A stretch of DNA of 64,000 nucleotides from an uncultured Litoreibacter sp. (GTDB taxonomy: Bacteria; Pseudomonadota; Alphaproteobacteria; Rhodobacterales; Rhodobacteraceae): positions 682,001-746,000 of the forward strand of contig CANMWQ010000001.1 of the NCBI GenBank assembly GCA_947501685.1. Direction: 5' to 3'. The notes beneath the pieces were generated by a model. That model was not told the origin of the DNA. It made no database searches and worked only from the letters and a program-made list of their open reading frames with translations. Below are positions 51,322-59,088 of the stretch, one piece after another (position 1 is the stretch's first letter; each line of letters begins with the position of its first letter). A program made the position numbers and the translations under genes.

Positions 51322-51352
51322 CTCCGGGGGGGATATTTTCGAACATGGAAAG
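51322..51352 (+). repeat. Dispersed intergenic repeat, copy 9
   Basis: CCGGGGGGGATATTTTCG followed by AACATGGAAAGACT is a tail-type copy. It lies immediately upstream of the DMT gene on the opposite strand, between divergent genes. Confidence 0.55.
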
Positions 51353-51463
51353 ACTGCGACGAGGCGCGTCAAAAGGAAAGGGCGCGCGCAACGCCTGTGC
51401 GCGGGGCTGAGCTGTTCTTGGACAAGGCATTGGTTTACATTTGGCCGGAGAAGGAGCCTTTTG

Positions 51464-52066
51464 ATGCCGAACACCTACCACGAAATCGCCTTCACCCCAG
51501 CCGTCAAAGCCGTGCAAGAGGCTGAGGGCAGCCGCGCGGTCTACGCCAAATATGAAACATCAGAAAAACCCATGAAAACAGAGCTTTCCGAGCCGGAGAT
51601 GATGTTTTTGCGGGAGCGGGACTCCTTTTACATGGCTTCAGTTTCGGAGACGGGCTGGCCCTATATGCAGCATCGCGGCGGGCCTGCGGGCTTTGTCAAA
51701 ACGCTCTCCTCGCAGGAATTTGGCTGGGCGGAATATGTTGGGAACCGGCAATATATCACCACCGGAAATCTGGCCGGTGATGACCGGGTGTCGCTGTTTT
51801 TTATGGATTACGCGTCGAAAAATCGGCTGAAGCTGTTTGGCCATGCGCGGGTGATTGCGCCGGGAGATCCGCTGATGGCGCAGCTGTCCGACGGGGCCGG
51901 GGCGGTGCAGGTGGAGCGCGGCATGGTTGTGCGGGTGGCCAGCTATGAGTGGAATTGCCCCAAATACATCTCGGAGCGCTATGGCCGCGATGAGGTGCAG
52001 GGCGCTTTGGCGCAGATGGGCGCGCGCATCAAGGAGCTGGAAAACGCTTTGGCGGCAAAGAGTTAG
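51464..52066 (+). CDS. Pyridoxamine 5'-phosphate oxidase family protein
   Basis: The 200-residue protein has the split-barrel flavin-binding fold of PNPOx-like proteins: FLRERDSFYMASVSETGWPYMQHRGGPAGFVKTL near residues 48-82 and RVSLFFMDYASKNRLKLFGHARVI near residue 108. It ends with a coiled-coil stretch. Members bind FMN or F420 and reduce various substrates; true pyridoxamine oxidase activity is unlikely because the C-terminal substrate region differs. Its stop overlaps the convergent SDR stop (TTAG). Confidence 0.85.
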   Translation: MPNTYHEIAFTPAVKAVQEAEGSRAVYAKYETSEKPMKTELSEPEMMFLRERDSFYMASVSETGWPYMQHRGGPAGFVKTLSSQEFGWAEYVGNRQYITTGNLAGDDRVSLFFMDYASKNRLKLFGHARVIAPGDPLMAQLSDGAGAVQVERGMVVRVASYEWNCPKYISERYGRDEVQGALAQMGARIKELENALAAKS

Positions 52067-52782
52067 TAAGTCGCGCGGCCTCCTGATAGGTCGAACACGG
52101 CCCCTGTGGTGAAAGAGTTTTCGGCGCTCACCAGCCAGACGATCATGTTGGCGGCCTCCTCGACTTCCAGGAAGCGCTGGCGCGGGATTTTGGAGAGCAT
52201 ATAACCGATATGCTCCTCGCTCATCTGGTCAAAGATTGGCGTCCGCGCAGCCGCCGGAGTCACGCAGTTGATACTTAAGTCCTTGTCAGCATTCTCTTTT
52301 CCAGCAGATTTGGTGAAGCCGATCACCCCCGCTTTGGACGCGGAATAGGCGCAGGCATTCGGATTGCCTTCCTTGCCTGCGATGGAGGCGATGTTGAGAA
52401 TCCGGCCATAATTGCGCGCCCGCATGCCGGGAATGACGGCCTTATTGGTGTTGAACGTGCCGGTCAGGTTCACGGCCATGATCTGCGCCCATGCGTCATC
52501 CGGGTAATCAGGAACAGGCATATTGGGCCCGGCCACCCCGGCAGAATTGACCAAAATATCAACATTACCAAGAGCTTGCTCGGTGTTCTTCAATGCGTTT
52601 TGCACGGAGGTGGCATCGGCAATATCGCATGTTGTGGCGAAGTCAGCGCCCTCAGCGGGTTGCATATCCCACACCGCGACCCGCGCGCCGGACGCTTGCA
52701 GGCGTTTGGTCACCGCAAGCCCGATGCCCTGTGCGCCCCCCGTGACAACAGCGATTTTACCTTTAAGATCAATGGCATTCAT
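52063..52782 (-). CDS. SDR family oxidoreductase
   Basis: The 239-residue protein is an intact classical short-chain dehydrogenase: VVTGGAQGIGLAVTKRL near residue 12 (coenzyme), NSAGVAG near residue 78, the catalytic Ser/Tyr/Lys in IASIAGKEGNPNACAYSASKAGV near residues 130-152. It resembles 3-oxoacyl-ACP reductase and sugar dehydrogenases. In contrast to the SDR fragment at the left edge, the coenzyme helix is complete. AGGA precedes the chosen start. Substrate unknown. Confidence 0.9.
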   Translation of the reverse strand: MNAIDLKGKIAVVTGGAQGIGLAVTKRLQASGARVAVWDMQPAEGADFATTCDIADATSVQNALKNTEQALGNVDILVNSAGVAGPNMPVPDYPDDAWAQIMAVNLTGTFNTNKAVIPGMRARNYGRILNIASIAGKEGNPNACAYSASKAGVIGFTKSAGKENADKDLSINCVTPAAARTPIFDQMSEEHIGYMLSKIPRQRFLEVEEAANMIVWLVSAENSFTTGAVFDLSGGRATY

Positions 52783-52790
52783 GATGTGTC

Positions 52791-53468
52791 CTAGCTGCAA
52801 ATTCCAGAAAGCTCGGCGTCTTTCCAAGGGATGACAACCGGTGTGTTGGGTAAGGTGGCGCTGAGGCCTTGGATCGGAAATTCCTGTTCTAACAAGGACT
52901 TAAGGCGCTGAGTGCGCGCGCCTTTCGGGTCCAGCTTGGCGCAGCAGACATATTCGGCGGCGATGGCACCTTGCTGCTCAAAGCCATAGTCCAGAAAGCG
53001 AGATTCGGTATTGAGATCAAAGAGATAGGGGTCTTCCGAGACTTGGTGCTCGCGCGCGGCCTTGAACGGATGATAGCCGGTGCGGGCGCGGTGCTGCCAT
53101 TGCCATGTGTGCACCAGCTCATGGGCAAGGAACATGGCGGCGCGCAAATTGGCGGCGCGGGGCCATGCGGCCATGTAGTCTTTGGCGCTAACATCCGGAT
53201 TTATAGTGATTTTATTGAACAACACGGTGGCTGCGGGGGAGCCGGTGAAATGGGTTGTGGTGGCCGGCGGCAGGATGTTTTCGGCGCAGGTCAGGCGGGG
53301 CGGGATGGGCGATGTGGTGACGTAAAGCTTGATCAGCGGGTTGCGGACAATGCGCACTTTCGATGTGTCTAACCCATTGCCATGAAAGGCTTTTGCGAAG
53401 GCCTCCTCCCCGTCGGACAAGGGCCTGCCGCAGGCGGCGAGGCAGAGGATCAGGAATAACCAGCGCAT
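52791..53468 (-). CDS. Lipoprotein with a HExxH zinc-protease motif
   Basis: The 225-residue protein has a lipoprotein signal (RWLFLILCLAAC, lipid near Cys13). The central helix AAMFLAHELVHTWQWQHRA near residues 106-124 carries HELVH, a zinc-binding motif. A possible third ligand is in the acidic stretch SEDPYLFDLNTESRFLDYGFEQQGAIAAEYVCC. The arrangement is like small zincin-like proteins of unknown substrate. The start at ATG directly before the signal was chosen over a longer frame. It ends eight bases from the start of the SDR gene on the same strand. Confidence 0.75.
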   Translation of the reverse strand: MRWLFLILCLAACGRPLSDGEEAFAKAFHGNGLDTSKVRIVRNPLIKLYVTTSPIPPRLTCAENILPPATTTHFTGSPAATVLFNKITINPDVSAKDYMAAWPRAANLRAAMFLAHELVHTWQWQHRARTGYHPFKAAREHQVSEDPYLFDLNTESRFLDYGFEQQGAIAAEYVCCAKLDPKGARTQRLKSLLEQEFPIQGLSATLPNTPVVIPWKDAELSGICS

Positions 53469-53606
53469 GGGCGGAGCGTAGCGGCTCTGAGGGGGGTGTC
53501 CAGAGGGCGCGCGGGCCGTTTTGTACAAAATGGGGCAAAACTTTTCGGGCCATACCCCAAAATGTCCCAAAACTTTTGCGGTGATTTGGTAAGGTTTCGT
53601 TCAGAT

Positions 53607-53620
53607 TTGACTCAAGTCAA
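53607..53620. promoter_or_regulatory. FNR/FnrL box TTGAC-TCAA-GTCAA upstream of cytochrome c
   Basis: The 14-base palindrome TTGACTCAAGTCAA matches the FNR-family consensus TTGAY-N4-RTCAA at every conserved base. It lies 55 bases before the cytochrome c start, a good place for activation or repression under low oxygen. It is the only such perfect box seen in the window. Confidence 0.75.
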
Positions 53621-53675
53621 AGCGGCACGCCCTGCGTGGCGGCATTCTGCTGGCAAAACCAAACGGGAGGTCGAG

Positions 53676-54062
53676 ATGCGATACGCAGTGATGGGGCTCA
53701 TATTGGCGACAGCAGGCTGCGCGGTGGAGCCGGAGATGCCCTCGGGCGCGCGGCTCTTTGCCGAAAATTGCGCAGGGTGCCATGGGGTGGATGCGATGGG
53801 GACGGGGGGCGCTCCAGAGGTAGGGAGCGCGCCGGATCTGACGCAGATCGCGGCGCGCAATGGCGGCGTGTTTCCACGGGCGCAGGTGCTGAGCACCATT
53901 GACGGGTTTCACCGCACGCCTGCTTTGGGCAGCGAGATGCCGCAATGGGGGCTGATCTTTGGCGACGCCACGGCGCGGGTCGATGTGGGGGACGGGATAG
54001 AGACGCCGGTCTCGCCGGAATTGCTGGCCGTGATGGAGCATCTGGAGCGGGTGCAGCGCTAG
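53676..54062 (+). CDS. Small c-type cytochrome (class I) lipoprotein
   Basis: The 128-residue protein has a short hydrophobic signal with lipobox-like ending (GLILATAGC, Cys15) and one heme motif CAGCHG near residues 33-38, with a likely distal methionine in GSEMPQWG near residue 90. It is probably an electron carrier on the periplasmic side. The FNR box upstream suggests control by oxygen, perhaps in microaerobic respiration or denitrification-linked electron transfer. GGGAGG is the ribosome site. Its stop overlaps the convergent gene's stop (CTAG). Confidence 0.88.
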   Translation: MRYAVMGLILATAGCAVEPEMPSGARLFAENCAGCHGVDAMGTGGAPEVGSAPDLTQIAARNGGVFPRAQVLSTIDGFHRTPALGSEMPQWGLIFGDATARVDVGDGIETPVSPELLAVMEHLERVQR

Positions 54063-54337
54063 CCTGAGGGGGTCTCGAGGGTTTGAATGTCGGGGATGTC
54101 GCCGCCGCGCTCGAACATCAGGGAGGCCACATAGGGCAGTGACACGCCGAGCCCTGCGAGCACGCCCAGCAGCACCACCCAGCGCAGGCCCGCGACCATG
54201 CGGCGGAAGACGAGCTCCACCCCGAACCAGGTGAACAGCCCTAGCGCGAAAGCGACGGTGCCGGGCAGGTCGTTGACGGTGGAGCCCAGGCTGACGACCC
54301 AGCCGATCAGCATGTCGGTGATGGTTGAAAAATCCAT
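54059..54337 (-). CDS. Small membrane protein, unknown function
   Basis: The 92-residue product has two hydrophobic segments (about residues 24-42 and 52-75) and an acidic C-terminus GGDIPDIQTLETPSG. It lies between the cytochrome c gene and the transposase gene. No named family recognised. Confidence 0.6.
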   Translation of the reverse strand: MDFSTITDMLIGWVVSLGSTVNDLPGTVAFALGLFTWFGVELVFRRMVAGLRWVVLLGVLAGLGVSLPYVASLMFERGGDIPDIQTLETPSG

Positions 54338-54435
54338 AGCGCCCCCTTTGTGTCGCTCTTGGGGTAGCGGATCAGGAGGGCAGGGGTCGAGGGGAAATTT
54401 ACGCGCGCTTAACGCGTATCGGCGAATTTGCGCGA

Positions 54436-55041
54436 ATGTCGAACTATCGCCGTATGCGCCAAAAGGGGGGCTCCTATTTCTTTACCGTTAATTTGGCGGA
54501 CCGGGGCTCGCAGCTCTTAATTGACCGGATCGACGCATTGCGAGAGGCCGTGCGGCAGACGCAGCGCGAACGGCCGTTTGGCATAGATGCGTTGGTGGTC
54601 ATGCCCAATCATCTTCATGCGGTGTGGAGTTTGCCCGCGGCGGACGCAGATTTCTCGACACGCTGGGGTGCGATAAAGGCGCGATTCACACGTAGGGTGG
54701 GTTTGCACCCCACCGTTGGTCCGGGGCAGGTAGGTTGGAAGCCCACCCCACGCAGCGCGTCGAAAGTGGCGAAGAAAGAGGGGAAGGTCTGGCAGCGCCG
54801 CTTTTGGGAGCATTGCATCCGCGATGAGGCGGAGTACCGTGCCTGTGTTGCATATTGTTGGACCAACCCGGTCAAACACGGGTTTGTGGCGGGGGCCACG
54901 GAGTGGCCGTATTCGTCCATTCACCGTGATATCCGACGTGGTTTGGTCGGGTCCGAATACAGTGGAGTTATCCGGGACCCCGTAGGGTGGGGTTCCACCC
55001 CACCACCCCCGGACATGCGCAAGATGTTCGGGGAAGAGTGA
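54436..55041 (+). CDS. REP-associated tyrosine transposase (RAYT), with REP sequences inside the gene
   Basis: The 201-residue protein has the HUH nuclease motif of the IS200/IS605-like Y1 transposase family: VVMPNHLHAVWSLP near residues 54-67 (H58, H60), with the N-terminal RMRQKGGSYFFTVNLADRG and the conserved block VWQRRFWEHCIRDEAEYRACVAYCWTNPVKHGFV near residues 119-152, where Tyr136 or nearby is the candidate nucleophile. RAYTs mobilise REP palindromes. Two segments, about residues 88-112 (VGLHPTVGPGQVGWKPTP) and residues 182-193 (VGWGSTPPPP), are translated REP palindromes and interrupt the normal sequence. The frame is kept throughout, so the protein may still be made. Confidence 0.85.
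   Translation: MSNYRRMRQKGGSYFFTVNLADRGSQLLIDRIDALREAVRQTQRERPFGIDALVVMPNHLHAVWSLPAADADFSTRWGAIKARFTRRVGLHPTVGPGQVGWKPTPRSASKVAKKEGKVWQRRFWEHCIRDEAEYRACVAYCWTNPVKHGFVAGATEWPYSSIHRDIRRGLVGSEYSGVIRDPVGWGSTPPPPDMRKMFGEE
54692..54714 (+). repeat. REP-type palindrome 1, inside the RAYT gene
   Basis: GTAGGGTGGGTTTGCACCCC and three further bases form a GGTGGG/CCCACC hairpin. The element begins with the 5' tag GTAG typical of REP units. It is translated as part of the RAYT protein. Confidence 0.7.
54730..54755 (-). repeat. REP-type palindrome 2, inverted, inside the RAYT gene
   Basis: On the minus strand CGTGGGGTGGGCTTCCAACC ending in TAC resembles the consensus CGTAGGGTGGGTTTCCAACC. With palindrome 1 it makes an inverted pair 16 bases apart, as in BIME-type arrangements. 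Confidence 0.65.
54981..55006 (+). repeat. REP-type palindrome 3, near the 3' end of the RAYT gene
   Basis: CGTAGGGTGGGGTTCCACCC followed by CACCAC is a perfect GGTGGGG/CCCCACC hairpin. It lies 35 bases before the RAYT stop codon and is translated as part of its C-terminus. Confidence 0.7.
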
Positions 55042-55149
55042 AGAGAAATGAGTGAGCAGAAGGTGTGTTGGCGCGCGCGGAAGGTGCGGAGAAGGTTGGG
55101 AAGAAGAATGCGTGTGGATAGGGGGCAAATTGGGGTGGGGACAAATTGA

Positions 55150-55175
55150 GGTGGGTTGGAAACCCACCCTACGGC
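55150..55175 (-). repeat. REP-type palindrome 4, downstream of the RAYT gene
   Basis: Minus strand GCCGTAGGGTGGGTTTCCAA followed by CCCACC is the best match to the consensus and pairs perfectly (GGTGGGTT/AACCCACC, loop GG). It lies in the non-coding 163 bases after the RAYT gene, which hold nothing else. Confidence 0.75.
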
Positions 55176-55204
55176 TTGCTAGGCGTCTAGTCTCGCTGCA
55201 TTAT

Positions 55205-55735
55205 TCAAGCAAAAAGGAATACTATGGATGGTTTGAATACGGCTAGGTTAGCTAATAGTAAGGGCCAAATGTAGTAGGCAATAGATCTAGTGAGTATCAC
55301 GACAGGTCGTGTGTAGTTTGCGATCGCCTGACGTTTTCGTCTGCGTTCATTCCTTTCCGACCAAGCAATATCGTCCCAATCTGGATCATAGTATGCGTGA
55401 TCCTCTCCCTGGATATCTCGATGAAATTGTTCAATTTCTTCTGCTATCGGAGGCCACCATTTCTCTTCATCCCAATACCGCTTCAGCCGAGCGATCCGAC
55501 GAGGCAGGCGTTCCAAATAAGCCATCAAAAGCGCTACAACCGCGATAAGCAAAGCTAGCTTAAGCACCGCAATAATCTTTTCTTGAGACACATCGACCTT
55601 AAGACCAAATAAATCCATCGTGCTTGAAAGTAACGTAACGTTTGAGAACACAAGCAGTAGCGCGGAGGCAGTGACTACAGCTTGTTTGGCTCTTCGTTCG
55701 TTCGTCGGATCAATTGCTGATAACTGGCCAATCAT
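55205..55735 (-). CDS. Membrane protein of unknown function, A/T-richer
   Basis: The 176-residue product has three hydrophobic segments: near residues 18-36, 53-70 (VLKLALLIAVVALLMAYL) and 148-172. A long hydrophilic central part (RRIARLKRYWDEEKWWPPIAEEI) is probably cytoplasmic. Base composition is visibly less GC-rich than in the neighbours. It ends between the REP region and parE, so it probably arrived by transfer. No family recognised. Confidence 0.65.
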   Translation of the reverse strand: MIGQLSAIDPTNERRAKQAVVTASALLLVFSNVTLLSSTMDLFGLKVDVSQEKIIAVLKLALLIAVVALLMAYLERLPRRIARLKRYWDEEKWWPPIAEEIEQFHRDIQGEDHAYYDPDWDDIAWSERNERRRKRQAIANYTRPVVILTRSIAYYIWPLLLANLAVFKPSIVFLFA

Positions 55736-55737
55736 AT

Positions 55738-57693
55738 CTAAACATCCACATCCTCAACAAACCGGGCGTTCTCCTGAATATACTCAAACCGCAGCTCCGG
55801 TTTCTTGCCCATCAGCCGCTCGACCAGATCACCGGTTTCTCCCGGCACGTCCTCATCCACTGTCACCCGGATCAGCTGCCGGGTTTTGGGGTTCATGGTG
55901 GTTTCTTTGAGGTCCTTGGCGTCCATCTCGCCCAGCCCCTTGAAGCGTTGCACATCGATTTTACCCTTCCCGCCTAAACCTTTTTCCAGCAGCGCGTCTT
56001 TTTCTGCGTCGTTGGCGACGTAGACGCGGGTGGGCCCCTGCGTGAGGCGGTAGAGGGGCGGGCAGGCCATGTAGAGGTGGCCTTTGTCGATCAGCGGGCG
56101 CATCTGGACGAAAAAGAAGGTCATCAAGAGGGCCGCGATATGGGCGCCGTCCACATCGGCATCGGTCATGATGATGATCTTCTCGTAGCGCAGATCGTCG
56201 ATGTTGAAGCGCGTGCCCATGCCACAGCCCAGCGCCTCGCAGAGATCGGAGATCTCGGCATTGGTGGTGAGTTTGCCCGAGGCAGCACCCAGCACGTTGA
56301 GGATTTTGCCCTTGAGCGGCAGAAGCGCCTGGGTCTCGCGGTTGCGCGCGCCTTTGGCGGAGCCGCCGGCTGAGTCGCCCTCCACGATGAACAGCTCCGT
56401 GCCTTCGCGGGTTTTCGAGGTGCAATCGGTCAGCTTGCCGGGCAGTCGCAGCTTCTTGGTGGCGGATTTGCGGGCGGTTTCCTTTTCCTGACGGCGCTTG
56501 AGGCGTTCCTCCGCGCGGAGCACCAGAAAGTCGAGGATTGCGCCTGCGGATTTGGTGTCGGCGGCGAGCCAGTTGTCGAAATGGTCGCGCACGGCGGCCT
56601 CGCAGTATTTTTGCGCGACCTCGGTGGAGAGCCGGTCCTTGGTCTGGCCGACGAAAGCGGGGTCGGCGATGAAGCACGACACCAGCGCGCAGCCGCCCGA
56701 CATCAGGTCGTCGCGGGTGATGGCGGCGGCCTTCTTGTTGTTGGTCAGCTCGCCGTAAGCTTTGATGCCCTTGAGGATCGCCGCCCAGAAGCCGGTGACA
56801 TGGGTGCCGCCCTCTGGCGTGGGCACGGTGTTACAGTAGCTCTGGATGAACCCGTCGCGGGACGGCGTCCAGTTGATCGCCCATTCGACCTTGCCGGGCG
56901 CGCCGAATTTTTCCTTGAAGTCCACCGTGCCTGCGAAGGCCACGTCGGCATAGGTGGTGGCGCTGCCCAGGGTTTCCTTGAGATAGTCGGAGAGCCCGCC
57001 GGGGAAGTGGAAGGTGGCTTGCGTGGGCGTCTCGCCATCGTCGATGGCGGTTTTCCAGCGGATCTCCACGCCGGAGAACAGATAGGCCTTGGACCGGATG
57101 GAGTTGAACAGCCGCGCGGGTTTGAAACGGTGCTTGCCGAAAATCTCCTCGTCGGCATGGAAGGTCACGGTGGTGCCACGGCGGTTGGGGGCCTGGCCGA
57201 CCTTTTCGACGGGCCCCAGCGGCACCCCGCGGGAGAAGCGCTGCTCGTAGACGGTTTTGTCGCGGGCGACTTGCACGACCATGGAGTCGGAGAGCGCGTT
57301 GACCACAGAGGCGCCCACGCCGTGCAGGCCCCCGGAGGTCTGATAGGCCTTGCCGGAAAACTTGCCGCCCGCGTGGAGCGTGCACAGGATCACCTCCAGC
57401 GCGGATTTGTCGGGGAATTTCGGATGCGGGTCGATGGGGATGCCACGGCCATTGTCGCGGATGGTGACGGAATAGTCGTCGTTCAGCTCCACCTCGATCC
57501 GGTTGGCATGGCCCGCCACGGCCTCATCCATGGAGTTGTCGAGCACCTCGGCCACCAGATGGTGCAGCGCGCGCTCATCCGTGCCGCCGATATACATGCC
57601 GGGACGCTTGCGCACGGGCTCCAGCCCCTCCAGCACCTCGATGGAGGAGGCGTCATAGGTCTCGGGACCCGTTTCAAGTAGATCGTCTGCCAT
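55738..57693 (-). CDS. parE: DNA topoisomerase IV subunit B
   Basis: ParE is the ATPase subunit of topoisomerase IV, which decatenates chromosomes. The 651 residues contain the GHKL site (VAEVLDNSMDEAVAGHA near residue 48, RDNGRGIPID near residue 77, GLHGVGASVVNALS near residue 122) and the Toprim domain (LFIVEGDSAGGSAKGARN near residue 435, MTDADVDGAHI near residue 512). Length and motif spacing fit ParE rather than GyrB (about 800 residues). The partner parC is not in the window. Confidence 0.96.
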   Translation of the reverse strand: MADDLLETGPETYDASSIEVLEGLEPVRKRPGMYIGGTDERALHHLVAEVLDNSMDEAVAGHANRIEVELNDDYSVTIRDNGRGIPIDPHPKFPDKSALEVILCTLHAGGKFSGKAYQTSGGLHGVGASVVNALSDSMVVQVARDKTVYEQRFSRGVPLGPVEKVGQAPNRRGTTVTFHADEEIFGKHRFKPARLFNSIRSKAYLFSGVEIRWKTAIDDGETPTQATFHFPGGLSDYLKETLGSATTYADVAFAGTVDFKEKFGAPGKVEWAINWTPSRDGFIQSYCNTVPTPEGGTHVTGFWAAILKGIKAYGELTNNKKAAAITRDDLMSGGCALVSCFIADPAFVGQTKDRLSTEVAQKYCEAAVRDHFDNWLAADTKSAGAILDFLVLRAEERLKRRQEKETARKSATKKLRLPGKLTDCTSKTREGTELFIVEGDSAGGSAKGARNRETQALLPLKGKILNVLGAASGKLTTNAEISDLCEALGCGMGTRFNIDDLRYEKIIIMTDADVDGAHIAALLMTFFFVQMRPLIDKGHLYMACPPLYRLTQGPTRVYVANDAEKDALLEKGLGGKGKIDVQRFKGLGEMDAKDLKETTMNPKTRQLIRVTVDEDVPGETGDLVERLMGKKPELRFEYIQENARFVEDVDV

Positions 57694-57873
57694 GACCGCC
57701 CTCTTTTTATGTTTTGCCGCAGTATAGGTGGGGCGGCAGGGGCGTGCAATTGGCGGTTGGAGGGGTGAGGAGGGGCTGGGTGTGTTGCGGCGAATGGCAG
57801 GAGGGAGGCCAAAGAAGGCTTCCGTCGGGTTTGGTGGATGGTAACATCGTCCCTATGACCAAACGTCTGTTGC

Positions 57874-58506
57874 CTAGGAAGCTTGAGTGCCTTGGCATTG
57901 AGGAAGAGCGCTAACGCGATCTTTAATGAATCGACGCACCTCTTTCGCGATTGACACCCATCCACTGGGAGGGTTCTCGAGTGTGGATATATTCACACCA
58001 ACACGTATTGCACCCACTACCTCAACAAGAGCCATTTCGCAGAACGTATCCCTATGGGTCGTACACCGCACCGTGACGTTCTCGATAGTGCCAGGCTGAG
58101 AGTGGTATACGATACTACTTGAGCCAGTGCTGCAAAACCCATTGCCGTCGATCTGCTTCTGAAAAGATGCGAAGCCATCAGTAAATCCGCATTCACCAAA
58201 GTTGCTAGGGACATTGCCGGGATGATGACTACGAGCCGATCTGAACCGCAGTGAGATGTCACTGGTTGTAGAGGGTGGTGCTAGGTGAAAGGAAGTTGAT
58301 TCGAGAAAAATACCACGTCTAGCATGTAGACTTAGCCTCCGCGCCGTTTGCATATCAATAATCTCAGGTGCGGTAAGATTGACCTTTAGGCAAATCTCGT
58401 CGTCGAAGTAGAGCGTCTTCGTTCTGCGCTCTTGAAACGGGACATTTGTCGAAAGTCCGTACAGCAGAACTCCACTGATGAGTATAGCCTTCACTTTTGA
58501 AATCAT
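57874..58506 (-). CDS. Exported hypothetical protein, A/T-richer
   Basis: The 210-residue product starts with a signal-like segment (KVKAILISGVLLYGLSTNVP). Cysteines are scattered (GECGF, NGFCSTGSS, VRCTTHRDTFCEM), consistent with a disulfide-bonded exported protein. Composition is less GC-rich than parE and it has no operon partners, so it looks acquired. I recognise no family. Between it and parE (57694-57873) I see nothing. Confidence 0.6.
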   Translation of the reverse strand: MISKVKAILISGVLLYGLSTNVPFQERRTKTLYFDDEICLKVNLTAPEIIDMQTARRLSLHARRGIFLESTSFHLAPPSTTSDISLRFRSARSHHPGNVPSNFGECGFTDGFASFQKQIDGNGFCSTGSSSIVYHSQPGTIENVTVRCTTHRDTFCEMALVEVVGAIRVGVNISTLENPPSGWVSIAKEVRRFIKDRVSALPQCQGTQAS

Positions 58507-58831
58507 GGAAAAAAACCTGCTGGCATACCAAAAGCTCTAAGATGAAAAACACTGTTTTTCTGCCACTCTGGCGTTTCTAAGACTTAATTCAAATTCGTGG
58601 GGAAAGAGCATAGAGAGCTTTGTCTGGGTTGGAAACCAAGGAGATCGGTCAGGTTTTCGGTTCAATGTCTGATCCGTCCGCAAACCAGCCCTCCCTAGCC
58701 GGGCGGGTGCAAGACCGTGGGGTGGCGCAGCAACTGATTTTCGACAGCACTTTATCGCAGCCAAGCACATCTTCCGAATATGCGGAGCGCATCTGCTTCA
58801 AAAGCGCCAGCCCGCCGGGACGGCCCCTCTC
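58507..58831. other. Gene-free stretch before the hairpin cluster
   Basis: No reading frame here has a ribosome site, a family signature or sensible codon use on either strand. A short shadow frame on each strand crosses it. It may be the remains of an inserted element, given the orphan gene next to it. Confidence 0.4.
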
Positions 58832-59045
58832 GGCGATTGCGAAGGGCAATCGCCTGTCGGTCGAGGCTTGCGCCGGGTCGGCGCCTTCGGCTTGAGTCCG
58901 GGTGGGTCAGCGCGAGGAACGACGGGCCAGTTCGTCGGCACACTAGCCAAGCCCCGAGAACGTGTCCTCTAACCGAGCGGAAGGACGCGACGTGATGCGC
59001 GTCCTTCCTGACCGGATCTCGATAGCGGTGGGTGTAAGATCCGGT
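58832..59045. other. Cluster of three perfect hairpins, possible structured RNA
   Basis: Three exact inverted repeats lie in 214 bases: GGCGATTGC-GAAGG-GCAATCGCC (58832-58854), GGAAGGACGCG with an 8-base loop and CGCGTCCTTCC (58979-59008), and ACCGGATCT with a 17-base loop and AGATCCGGT (59011-59045). None has a T-run on either strand, so they are not simple terminators. There is no match that I recognise to 6S RNA, tmRNA, RNase P RNA or SRP RNA. Either strand could be transcribed; yceI ends just to the right. Confidence 0.4.
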
Positions 59046-59088
59046 TTGCCGATCTGTCCGAAAACAGGCGGTGTTCTGTAAATCTGGT

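Noticed and set aside
54692-54755. Reading the palindromes as a CRISPR array
   Set aside because: The units alternate in orientation, have unequal spacing and lie inside a coding frame; they fit REP elements.
56581-57681. 366-codon frame antisense to parE
   Set aside because: Glycine- and histidine-rich shadow translation without any motif.
57714-57914. 66-codon frame upstream of parE
   Set aside because: Glycine- and tryptophan-rich translation of GC-skewed non-coding DNA; no ribosome site.
58620-58895. 91-codon open frame in the gene-free stretch
   Set aside because: Low-complexity serine/alanine translation, no ribosome site, and it runs into a perfect hairpin; not credible as a gene.
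58832-59045. Reading the hairpin cluster as RNase P RNA, tmRNA, SRP RNA or 6S RNA
   Set aside because: None of the conserved sequence blocks of these RNAs that I know is present.
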